Source: Gordonibacter massiliensis (ex Traore et al. 2017) | GTDB lineage: Bacteria > Actinomycetota > Coriobacteriia > Coriobacteriales > Eggerthellaceae | Reading direction: 5' to 3' | Length of the DNA: 64,000 bases | NCBI GenBank assembly: GCA_900170005.1 | Contig: LT827128.1 | Coordinates: 3,406,168 to 3,470,167 of the forward strand | Shown: positions 45,063 through 53,129 of the stretch, piece after piece | Layout of the letters: each line of letters opens with the position of its first letter | How positions within the stretch are numbered: position 1 is the stretch's first letter | Notes under the pieces: generated by a model | Seen by the model: only the letters and a program-made list of their open reading frames with translations | Database searches by the model: none | Told to the model about the DNA's origin: nothing | Translations under genes and position numbers: made by a program

Positions 45063-46778
45063 TTACGGGCGCCGGCCGCGCTTCGCGGCCGCTGCGGCGA
45101 GCGCGGCGCCGATTGCCGCAGCGAGCGCCGTCCAGCGAGGCGTCATGCCGAGGGCGTCGCCCGTCTCGGCGAGCGCCGAGCCTTCGGCTCTGTGCTCGCT
45201 TGCCGGCGCTTCGGAGGCGCGCACCAGATGGTTTTCCACTTCGTAGAAAGAGGTGCGGCCGTTCTCGTCCACCTGCACGGGGAAGGGCTCGGCGGCGCGG
45301 TAGCCCGGCGGGGTGGTGGCCGGATCCTCGCGCACCTCGTAGGTTCCGTAGGGCAGGGCGCCGTCCGTGGCGCCGGCGTGCAGGTCGGCGGTGGAGGCCC
45401 GGCCGTTCTCGTCGGTGACGATGCGGGCAACCGCCTGGCCGGTCGAGGCCAGCACCACGTCGAACGCCACGTCTGCCAGCGGCTTTCTCGGGGCGTCGGC
45501 GTCCTCGTAGCCGCTTGCGGGCGCGTCCCCGCCTGGGACGTTGCCGTCCGTCCCGTCTGCGACGCCGAACTTGAACAGCGCCACGTCGCCGCGCACCACC
45601 TGCTCGGCCACGACGGGGGCGTGGAACGCGGCCGTGCCCGGCGCGTCGGGAGCGACCTCGACGGGACACACGAACACGGAGGGTTCGGGCGGCAGGTAGC
45701 CGACGGGCGGCCGCACTTCGCGCACGATCACGGTGCCGAGCGGCAGGCCGCGGCCGTCGCTTCCGTCGGAGAAAAGCTCGTCTTTCCCGACCGAGGCGCG
45801 CCCCCGTTCGTCGGTAGCGACGGTCCAGGCGCGGGTGGGGCGCACGCCTGCCGCGGCCACCTCCGCGAGCGAGTCGAAGCGACCCGCGTAATGCTCGACG
45901 GCGAAGAGGGCGCCCGCCAGGCTCGCGTCGCCGAGGGGCTCGGCCGCGCCCGTCTCGCGGTCGATCTTCGCCGCCAGCACGTCGGCGGGGGCGAGCAGGG
46001 GAGCGTCCTCGACCGCCACGACGGGCGCCGTGCCCGTGCGGCAATGCTCGCGGGTCAGCTCGACGGGGAAGGCGCGCTCGTCGAGGACGAAGCCCGCAGG
46101 CGCCGTCTTCTCGCGCACCCAGTAGCGACCGGGCGCCAAGGTTGCAGCCGTGCGGGCGCGACCCGCCGCATCGGTCGCGATTGCGAGCAGCTCGGTTGTG
46201 CACGCCTCGTCGGCGAAGACCCCGTACGTTGCGCCGTCCAGGCGGTAGCAGTCGTTCGCTTCCGTGACGTCGGGTGCGGCGGAGCGTTTGACCACTTCTA
46301 CGGCACCGGTCGGATAGATCTTGAACCCGCCGACGTTCTGCGCGCCGAAGGGCGAGTAGTGGTTCTCGTACATGGAGGCGCCTCGGCAGTTCACCGTGAT
46401 GAGGTAGCCTCCGTCGTCGGCGGGCTCGCCGACGAACGGGTAGGTTCCCGGCAGCGGCGTGCCGTAGACCGAGCCCGAAATGCAATAACCTGTGGCGGTT
46501 ATGCCGTACTGCGGAAACGACACGTCGAACACGTTGCCGCCCTCCGCGCCGTCGATATGCGCGTTCACGCAGGCCACATAGCACGTGCCGGAAATGCCCT
46601 CGTCGGCCTCGGCGCGCGCGGTTCCGCACAGAGCCAGTGCCAGCGCGATGGCGCATACCGCGGCCAGCGCGCGCAGGGCGCGCACCGCGATCGGCAGGGA
46701 AGGGGGACGTTGGGTGCGCGCGGTCTCGACAGCACCGGTTTCTCGTTGATTGCGCGGCTGTGCGTGCGACGGTTCCAC
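45063..46778 (-). CDS. SpaA/Cna-B-type surface protein with sortase signal
   Basis: 571 aa from GTG 46778 (GGAAGGGGG 5 nt upstream). N-terminal Sec signal with hydrophobic core VCAIALALALCGTARA about residues 45-60. The body has at least three SpaA/Cna-B prealbumin-like repeats, seen as recurring Y-G-x-F/F-A-V, TDE-x-GRAS, and Y-x-V-REK/REV/RED-P-A-x-x-GY/GF patterns. The end LAETG, a hydrophobic stretch and the basic tail KRGRRP form a variant LPxTG cell-wall anchor. Adhesin or minor pilin; no sortase or other pilin is adjacent in this window. A set of CGAACCTTGC repeats lies upstream. Confidence 0.83.
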   Translation of the reverse strand: MEPSHAQPRNQRETGAVETARTQRPPSLPIAVRALRALAAVCAIALALALCGTARAEADEGISGTCYVACVNAHIDGAEGGNVFDVSFPQYGITATGYCISGSVYGTPLPGTYPFVGEPADDGGYLITVNCRGASMYENHYSPFGAQNVGGFKIYPTGAVEVVKRSAAPDVTEANDCYRLDGATYGVFADEACTTELLAIATDAAGRARTAATLAPGRYWVREKTAPAGFVLDERAFPVELTREHCRTGTAPVVAVEDAPLLAPADVLAAKIDRETGAAEPLGDASLAGALFAVEHYAGRFDSLAEVAAAGVRPTRAWTVATDERGRASVGKDELFSDGSDGRGLPLGTVIVREVRPPVGYLPPEPSVFVCPVEVAPDAPGTAAFHAPVVAEQVVRGDVALFKFGVADGTDGNVPGGDAPASGYEDADAPRKPLADVAFDVVLASTGQAVARIVTDENGRASTADLHAGATDGALPYGTYEVREDPATTPPGYRAAEPFPVQVDENGRTSFYEVENHLVRASEAPASEHRAEGSALAETGDALGMTPRWTALAAAIGAALAAAAAKRGRRP

Positions 46779-46837
46779 GACGGCCCCCTTCCACTCGAGG
46801 TGCCGGGCTTGCCCCGGCCTCCTCCATCCTAGCGCCG

Positions 46838-46960
46838 CAACCTTGCCCGGCGACCGTAATCCGACCGTCCCGGCGTCGCTCGAACCTTGCCCGAACCTTG
46901 CACGGCCGCCGTCCGAACCTTGCGCGTTTGGCGGCCTTCCGTCGCCTCGACCTTGCACCG
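46838..46960. repeat. Five short repeats (CGAACCTTGC) before the surface-protein gene
   Basis: Copies at 46838, 46881, 46892, 46914 and 46948 share (G/C)(A)ACCTTGC followed by C/A/G-CG. They lie 60-180 nt upstream of the GTG start at 46778 (minus strand). Multiple operator sites or recombination-prone repeats are both possible. Confidence 0.5.
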
Positions 46961-47073
46961 TTCCATCACGGACGCGCCGCATGCCCCGTTTACGTGTTAT
47001 TCGCCGCAAAAACACGCCGCTAGGGTGGCACACTCTATTCAGCATAGCTATAATCAAATAGCCGATTCTATCT

Positions 47074-47133
47074 ACTACTGGTTGGCATCGAACAACGGTT
47101 CAGGACGTGCGCGGTTCGATGACAACCAGTAGT
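47074..47133. promoter_or_regulatory. 20-bp inverted repeat between divergent genes
   Basis: 47074-47093 pairs with 47114-47133 with a single mismatch (ACTACTGGTTG core), spacer 20 nt. It lies in an AT-richer patch about 340 nt upstream of the molybdoenzyme at 47475 and 300 nt upstream of the surface-protein start. Operator for either gene is possible. The rest of the 46961-47474 gap holds two GCGCAGGGGGTGCGAAC-like direct repeats (about 47172 and 47207) and no gene. Confidence 0.5.
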
Positions 47134-47474
47134 CGATCGGGAGCGGTCGGAGGAGCTGCAACGTCATTTCGCGCAGGGGGTGCGAACGTTTGTGCCGAAG
47201 CTCGCGCAGGGGGTGGCGAACCGCCGAACGGTAGGATGCCCAGACGAGCGGTCGGCGCGGAAATCGCGGTCCGATCAATTAATACCATCGGGCTTACCCG
47301 CTCGCGGAATTTAGAACTTCCGGTGTGATGTGGATGGAACGGACGTTTAATACACTGGCGTGCATGATGCGCACGAGTGCGAGCGTTCGAGCCAAGCGGA
47401 ACTTCCGTGCATAATCATGCGAACGGTACGGGCTCAAAGTAAGGTAAACGGACGAGAAGAAGAGGGGAAGGTAG

Positions 47475-50375
47475 ATGGAGATTTCCAAGACGTCGACCGG
47501 TCTCAAGGGCCTTGTGAGCCCAGACACCGTATCGACCGAGGTCGACATCCATCAAGATGGCGTCACGATGGTCAAGTCGCTCTGCTATTTCTGCCATGCT
47601 AACTGCGGCGTGCTTGCCTACGTCAAGGATGGCGACGTAATCAAGATCGAGGGCGATCCTAATTACACGAACCACGGCGGGCTGTGCTGCCGCGGTACCA
47701 GCGCGCTGCTGCATGTCAACCACCCCGCCCGCATCAACCACGCGCTGAAGCGCGTGGGTGCCAAGGGCGAGGGCAAATGGGAGAAGGTGCCGTACGACCA
47801 GGCGATCCAAGAGGTTGCCGACCGGCTCAACCAAATCAAAGAGGAGAGCGGCGCCGAGGCCGTTGCCTCCGCGGGCGGCACGACGCGCACCGACGACTGG
47901 GCGCGCCGCCGCTTCCTGAACCAGTTCGGCACGCCGAACGGCTTCCACAATGCGCTTTTGTGCTGGATCCCCACGTTCATGGCCGAGACCTGCGTGGCCG
48001 GCTGGTCGCCGTTCGAGACCGACCTGGCCTCGGCGAAGTGCCTGATCCTCTGGGGCATGAACCCGGGCGCTTCCACGCTGGGCGGCATGGACGGCTACAC
48101 CGACCTGCAGAAGAACGGCCTGAAGATCGTGGTCGTGGACCCGCGCTACTCCGAGACGGCTTCCAAGGCCGACCTGTGGCTGCCGCTGCGTCCCGGCACC
48201 GACGCCGCGCTCGCGCTGGCCATGCTGCACACCATCATCTACGAGGGCCTGGTCGACTGGGAGTTCGTGGGCGAGTGGTGCGACGGCTTCGAGGAGCTGC
48301 AGGAGCACGTGGCCGAGTACACGCCGGAATGGGCCGCGCCCATCACGTGGCTCGATGCCGACCAGATCCGCCAGGCCGCCCGCCTGTACGCCATGAACAC
48401 GCCCGGCTGCATCCAGTGGGGCTGCACGTGGGACCAGATCGGCCGCGCCTCCACCACCGGCAGCCATGCCATCGCCCTCATGCGCGCCGTCTGCGGCAAC
48501 CTCGACGTTCCCGGCGGCGACGGCATGCCCGGCCCGTCGATGGGCTTCCTCACCGACGAGGAGATGGAGCTCAACGAGTGCCTGCCCGAGGAGCAGAAGG
48601 CGAAGCAGATCGGCTCCAACAAGTTCAAGCTGACCTCCTGGCCCGGCTACCAGCTCATCTCCGACAACGCGAAGCGCACGTGGGGCAAGACCCTGCCCAC
48701 CGAGTGGTTCTGCGAGGCCCACGGCCCCAGCGTGTTCAAGGCCATCCTCACGGGCGATCCGTACCAGGTGCGCGCGCTCATCGTGAACGCAACGAACCCC
48801 ATCAACTCCTACGGCGACGCCAAGATGACGCTCGCGGCGCTGAAGAAGTGCGAGTTCCTGGTGGTCGTCGATTACTGGATGACCCCCACGGCGCTGTTCG
48901 CGGACTACGTGTTCCCGGCCGCCGGCGCGCTGGAGCGCCCCACCATCGTCACCCACTACGGCGCCACCGACTCCATCATGGGCGGCCGTCGCGCGATGCA
49001 GCCCAAGTACGACCGCCACACCGACATGGTGTTCTGGCGCAAGCTGGGCCTGGCGTGCGGCCAAGACCCCGCCAACTGGCCGTGGGAGACCGAGGAAGAG
49101 GCGTACTTCCACATCCTGCAGCCCCTGAACCTGCCCGGCGTGGAGTGCTACGACGACTTCGTCGACTACTATCGCCAGTACTATCCGCCGCTGCACCAGA
49201 ACAAGTTCAAGACCAACGGCGGCTTCTGGACGCCGTCGGGCAAGGTGGAATGCAACTCCACCATCCTGCGCGAGCTCGGCTATCCCGGCATGCCCACCTA
49301 CATCGGCTGCATCGAGAACGAGATCGACACGCCGGAGCTGGCGGAAGAGTACCCCATCGTGCTCACCACGGGCGGCGGCTTCATGCCGTACCACCACTCC
49401 GAGCACTTCCAGATGCAGGGCATCCGCTACCTGTATCCCGACCCGTACTTCTCCATCAACCCGGATCTGGCCGAGAAGCTGAACATCGCCTACGGCGACT
49501 GGTGCTGGATCGAGACGCGCCGCGGCCGCATCAAGATGCGCGCCAACGTGGAGCCCGAGGTGCATCCCAACGTGGTGTTCGCGCCGCGCGGCTGGTGGTT
49601 CCCCGAGCGCGACGGCTCGGCCGACCTGGACAACCCCTTCGGCTGCCTTGAGTCCAACGTCAACGTGCTGACCTCGGTGGACGACGAGCATTGCGACCCG
49701 ATGGGCGGCTCGTGGGCCAACCGCGGCCTCATGTGCAAGGTGTACAAGTGCGGCGAGTACGACAAGGAGTACAAGAAGGAGGACACCCAGTTCTCCATCC
49801 CGGGCTCCTCGTCCGAGCCGGGCATCACGGTCATGCCGAGCGATCAGAAGCTCGCCCGCGAGCCCATTCCGTTCGAGAAGCCGCAGCCGGCCGAGGCCGT
49901 GCCCGAGGGCTACGAGTGGGTGTGGCAGAACAACAGCCTGTACCAGAAGGACACGCACTTCCGTCTGGACGAGTCGGGCTGGCTCATCAACCCGCGCACG
50001 AAGGGCTACCACGACGCCCACACCGGCTGGCGCTACGATGCCGCCAACGAGTGCTTGGTGGACGACGAGACCGGCAAGATGTACACCATGGAGCGCGAAG
50101 AGATCGTGTTCGCGGCCGGCGTGCGCTGCTATCCCGGTCAGGCCGCTCCGTTCGAGGTTCCCGAGAACCTGACCTGGAACGTCGAGGCGGGCTACGCCAC
50201 CTTGGGCGACCTTCCCTACGTGTACGACCCGAACAGCGGCTGGATGCTGGACCCCGACAACGGCGCGTTCCACGACGCCAACTACGGTTGGCTGTACGAT
50301 GCCGCCACCGGTCATTTGGTCGACGAATCAACGGGCAAGCACTACGACATGTCGTACGCGCCCGTCGAAGAATAG
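47475..50375 (+). CDS. Molybdopterin oxidoreductase with C-terminal repeat tail
   Basis: 966 aa, larger than the ~750-800 aa usual for this group. DMSO-reductase family with an N-terminal [4Fe-4S] site (C37-x2-C40-x3-C44, then C71 or C72). MGD-binding stretches include NATNPINSYGDAK and GWWFPERDG near residue 710. No Tat signal. After residue ~800 comes a tail with two tandem units: GWLINPRTKGYHDAHTGW...DDETGKMY (about 836-873) and GWMLDPDNGAFHDANYGW...DESTGKHY (about 916-957). Such repeats are unusual for the family and may bind a partner. Followed by DmsB-like and NrfD-like subunits, so it is the catalytic subunit of a membrane complex. Substrate unknown. Confidence 0.85.
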   Translation: MEISKTSTGLKGLVSPDTVSTEVDIHQDGVTMVKSLCYFCHANCGVLAYVKDGDVIKIEGDPNYTNHGGLCCRGTSALLHVNHPARINHALKRVGAKGEGKWEKVPYDQAIQEVADRLNQIKEESGAEAVASAGGTTRTDDWARRRFLNQFGTPNGFHNALLCWIPTFMAETCVAGWSPFETDLASAKCLILWGMNPGASTLGGMDGYTDLQKNGLKIVVVDPRYSETASKADLWLPLRPGTDAALALAMLHTIIYEGLVDWEFVGEWCDGFEELQEHVAEYTPEWAAPITWLDADQIRQAARLYAMNTPGCIQWGCTWDQIGRASTTGSHAIALMRAVCGNLDVPGGDGMPGPSMGFLTDEEMELNECLPEEQKAKQIGSNKFKLTSWPGYQLISDNAKRTWGKTLPTEWFCEAHGPSVFKAILTGDPYQVRALIVNATNPINSYGDAKMTLAALKKCEFLVVVDYWMTPTALFADYVFPAAGALERPTIVTHYGATDSIMGGRRAMQPKYDRHTDMVFWRKLGLACGQDPANWPWETEEEAYFHILQPLNLPGVECYDDFVDYYRQYYPPLHQNKFKTNGGFWTPSGKVECNSTILRELGYPGMPTYIGCIENEIDTPELAEEYPIVLTTGGGFMPYHHSEHFQMQGIRYLYPDPYFSINPDLAEKLNIAYGDWCWIETRRGRIKMRANVEPEVHPNVVFAPRGWWFPERDGSADLDNPFGCLESNVNVLTSVDDEHCDPMGGSWANRGLMCKVYKCGEYDKEYKKEDTQFSIPGSSSEPGITVMPSDQKLAREPIPFEKPQPAEAVPEGYEWVWQNNSLYQKDTHFRLDESGWLINPRTKGYHDAHTGWRYDAANECLVDDETGKMYTMEREEIVFAAGVRCYPGQAAPFEVPENLTWNVEAGYATLGDLPYVYDPNSGWMLDPDNGAFHDANYGWLYDAATGHLVDESTGKHYDMSYAPVEE

Positions 50376-50403
50376 CCACCGAGTAGGAAGAAAGGATAGA
50401 TAC

Positions 50404-50982
50404 ATGACTCGTTACGTTATGGTCATCGACCAGCGTCGTTGCATCGGCTGTCACTCCTGCACGGTTGCTTGTCGTACGTGGAACAAGCTTCCGCTTGACA
50501 TCGTCTACAACCCCGTGGTCACCGAGGGCGCCCAGGGCACGTGGCCGAACGTCCACAAGAGCTGGCAGCCCCTGCTGTGCATGCACTGCGAGAACCCCGA
50601 GTGCGTTCCGTGCTGCCCGTCCGGCGCGAGCCAGCAGGACGAGGACGGCACCGTGTGGGTCGACCCCAAGAAGTGCCTGTCGTGCAAGGTGTGCGTGAAC
50701 GCCTGCCCGTACGGCATGCGCGACGCCTCCCACCTCGAAGACCGCATGCACCGCTTCGTGCGCAAGTGCACGTTCTGCCGCGACAAGCGCCAGCTGGATC
50801 CCGACGCCAAGCCGTACTGCGTGGAGACCTGCCACCAGAAAGCCCGTATCTTCGGCGACTTGGACGATCCGAACAGCGAAGTGTCCAAGCTCATCGGTTC
50901 CGTGAAAACCGAGCGCCTGTTCGAGGAGTTCGGCACCGATCCGCAGATCTACTATATTCCTGAGTTGGGAGGTAAGGCATAA
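50404..50982 (+). CDS. DmsB/PsrB-type 4Fe-4S electron-transfer subunit
   Basis: 192 aa from ATG 50404 (AAAGGA 7 nt upstream). Four cluster motifs: CIGCHSCTVAC, CMHCENPECVPCC, CLSCKVCVNACPYG and CTFCRDKR...CVETC. Cytoplasmic, no export signal. Its stop overlaps the ATG of the next gene (TAATG). It connects the catalytic subunit to the NrfD-like membrane protein. Confidence 0.93.
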   Translation: MTRYVMVIDQRRCIGCHSCTVACRTWNKLPLDIVYNPVVTEGAQGTWPNVHKSWQPLLCMHCENPECVPCCPSGASQQDEDGTVWVDPKKCLSCKVCVNACPYGMRDASHLEDRMHRFVRKCTFCRDKRQLDPDAKPYCVETCHQKARIFGDLDDPNSEVSKLIGSVKTERLFEEFGTDPQIYYIPELGGKA

Positions 50983-51962
50983 TGAAGCATCATTACTGGG
51001 AACCGCCTATCGCCCTGTACCTGTTCCTGGGCGGCTTGGCGGGCGGCATTCTGTTCTTGGCCGCAATTTTCAACAGCTTCGTGGTTCCGGGCTATGCCGA
51101 GGTGTTCGCGCTTCCCGTGCTCGTGTCGCTGGCCTGCGTGGCCGTGGGCTGCGTGTTCCTCGTCATCGACCTCGGTCAGCCGGGCGTGTTCTGGCGGGTG
51201 TGGACCACGTCGAAGTCCATCATCAAGTGGGGCGCGACGTTCTTGGTCATCGCCGCGGTGTTCGCCCTGCTGTTCTTCCTGGCGTTCATCGGCGACGCGT
51301 GGCCGATCTTCGCCGGCTTGTCCGACTTCCTGAAGCCCGCTGCCGACTTCTTCCTGATCGTGGCCGGTTTCTTCGGCCTGTGCATCATGATGTACACCGG
51401 CATCATGCTGTCCACCCTGAAGGCGCATGCGTTCTGGGCCACCCCGGCGCTGCCCGTGCTGTTCACCATCTCGGCCATCTCGACGGGCTGCGCGGCCGTC
51501 GTGCTGTCCATCGGCGGCTGGCCGGCCGTTATCTCGCTGGAGAGCCTGGTCGTGTCCGAGATCGTGCTCGAGATCCTGCACGTGGTGGACATCGTCCTGG
51601 TCATCGCCGAGCTCATCGTCCTGCTGACGATGGTGCTGTCCTTCGCGGGCGCCGGCAACGTGACCGCCAAGGCGGCCGCCCTTCGCTGGGTGAAGGGCTC
51701 CTACGCGGGCCTGTTCTGGGTCGGCATGGTGGGCCTGGGCCTGGTTGTTCCGCTGGTCATGTACATCGGCGGCGGCCATTCCGCCGCGGCCACGCTCATA
51801 GCCCCCATTCTGGTGCTGTGCGGCGGCTGCCTGCTGCGCTTCATGGTGGTCAACACCGATGATCGCGCCGAGATCCCGGGCGAGAACCGCTACTACAACC
51901 GCGTTGCGAAGAACGACGCGGAGTTCATCACCAAGTGGACGTACGGCGACAACCAGTTCTAA
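50982..51962 (+). CDS. NrfD/PsrC-type quinone-interacting membrane subunit
   Basis: 326 aa with eight to nine hydrophobic helices; the first has YWEPPIALYLFLGGLAGGILFLAA, the NrfD signature. GAGGTAAGG before the ATG. These subunits exchange electrons with menaquinone without haem. Starts at the stop codon of the ferredoxin gene. Together with the two preceding genes it makes a three-subunit menaquinone-linked oxidoreductase. Confidence 0.93.
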   Translation: MKHHYWEPPIALYLFLGGLAGGILFLAAIFNSFVVPGYAEVFALPVLVSLACVAVGCVFLVIDLGQPGVFWRVWTTSKSIIKWGATFLVIAAVFALLFFLAFIGDAWPIFAGLSDFLKPAADFFLIVAGFFGLCIMMYTGIMLSTLKAHAFWATPALPVLFTISAISTGCAAVVLSIGGWPAVISLESLVVSEIVLEILHVVDIVLVIAELIVLLTMVLSFAGAGNVTAKAAALRWVKGSYAGLFWVGMVGLGLVVPLVMYIGGGHSAAATLIAPILVLCGGCLLRFMVVNTDDRAEIPGENRYYNRVAKNDAEFITKWTYGDNQF

Positions 51963-52017
51963 GGTTCGAGGTTCGACGGGTTGCGGGCTTCGCATGAGGC
52001 CCGCAGCTCATGCGACG

Positions 52018-52041
52018 GAGCCCGGCGTTCGCGCCGGGCTC
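52018..52041 (+). terminator. Hairpin between NrfD and HdrB-like genes
   Basis: Perfect 10-bp stem GAGCCCGGCG/CGCCGGGCTC with TTCG loop, no T-tract nearby. It may reduce but not stop readthrough into the next two genes. Confidence 0.55.
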
Positions 52042-52175
52042 TCGCCGCGTTTGGGACGCACCGCCCGCGGACAGGTGCTTTCGGCAAGGGAAGCGCTTGT
52101 CCGCGCGTGATGCGCGCGACGTTCGCCGCGCGGTTGCGATAACCGCGCGATTCAGGGGGAGGCAAGAGGATTCGC

Positions 52176-53129
52176 ATGGAGCAGTATCAGTTCGAGGACG
52201 CTTTGACCGGCACTACCGTCACCTGCGGGTTCCCGCAGCTCGAAGCCGTCGTGACGCCCGGTTCGGATGAGCCGCACCGCTGCGCGTCGCTGTTCTTCCC
52301 CGGCTGCTCGTTCATCAACTACGGGCTGCCGCTGGTGCAGGCGGTCTACAACACGCTCGTCGACGCCGGACGCGTCGACGGGATTTCGCTGTTGTGCTGC
52401 GGAAAGATCTTGTCCTACGAGCCCGACGGCGACGCCGTGCGCGCCTCGTTCGAGGACCAGCTGCGGGACGGCCTGGTTGCCGCGCAGGTGGAGCGCGTGG
52501 TGGCAGCCTGCCCGAACTGCGTCATGGCGCTGCGCGCGGCGCTCGCCGCCGACGAGCGCACGGCGCCTATCGAGGTCGTGGCACTGCCGGCTGTGCTGGC
52601 CGACTTGGGATACCGCATCGACGACGAGGCGGCTCGCGGGATGGTGGCGCGGGAGGCGGGCCTCGACCCGGCCGACGTGAAGGTGTGCGTGCACGATTCC
52701 TGCCCCGACCGCGACACCGGCGAGTTCGCCGACGGGCTGCGCGCGCTGTTGCCCGACGGCCTGATGGTGGAGACGGATCACATTCGCAAGCGCTCGTACT
52801 GCTGCGGCTCGCTTCTGCGCGCGGCGGGCAAACCGTTCGTGGCCGACGCCATGGCCCAGCGGCACGGCGAGGAGGCGCAGGCGGTCGAGGCCTCTGCCAT
52901 CGTCACGGCGTGCATGAGCTGCTCGTTCCAGCTCACGGTGTCCCAGTCGACCGTGCCGGTGTTCCACTACCTGGAGCTTCTGTACGATTGGCGCATCAAC
53001 TGGGAAGGGACCGACCTGTACATGAAGCTGCGGTTCCTGTTCGATGACGCGCTCGGGGCCGTGGAAGGCACGGGCGGGTCGCGGGCGTTCGCCGCCCTCG
53101 ACGCCCTGACGGCGGGAGAGGATTCGTGA
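52176..53129 (+). CDS. HdrB-like protein with two CCG domains
   Basis: 317 aa, GGGGGAGGCAAGAGG before the ATG. Two CCG (DUF224-type) cysteine modules as in heterodisulfide reductase subunit B: FFPGCS...LLCCGK...ACPNC and VHDSCPD...YCCGS...ACMSC. In Hdr these hold non-cubane [4Fe-4S] clusters that reduce disulfides. The C-terminus (FEYL-like FHYLELLYDW) is also HdrB-like. No HdrA or HdrC is adjacent. It overlaps the next gene by one base (TGATG), so the two proteins are made together. Confidence 0.85.
   Translation: MEQYQFEDALTGTTVTCGFPQLEAVVTPGSDEPHRCASLFFPGCSFINYGLPLVQAVYNTLVDAGRVDGISLLCCGKILSYEPDGDAVRASFEDQLRDGLVAAQVERVVAACPNCVMALRAALAADERTAPIEVVALPAVLADLGYRIDDEAARGMVAREAGLDPADVKVCVHDSCPDRDTGEFADGLRALLPDGLMVETDHIRKRSYCCGSLLRAAGKPFVADAMAQRHGEEAQAVEASAIVTACMSCSFQLTVSQSTVPVFHYLELLYDWRINWEGTDLYMKLRFLFDDALGAVEGTGGSRAFAALDALTAGEDS

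Noticed and set aside
45063-47057. Longer N-terminal start for the surface protein
   Set aside because: The GTG at 46778 has a strong ribosome-binding site and a signal peptide follows; the extra 93 residues cross the CGAACCTTGC repeats.
47356-47370. Possible sigma-54 promoter TGGCGT-GCATG-ATGC before the 47475 molybdoenzyme
   Set aside because: Spacing fits but both halves deviate from consensus and no TCTCA-N5-TGAGA site is nearby; kept only as a weak lead.
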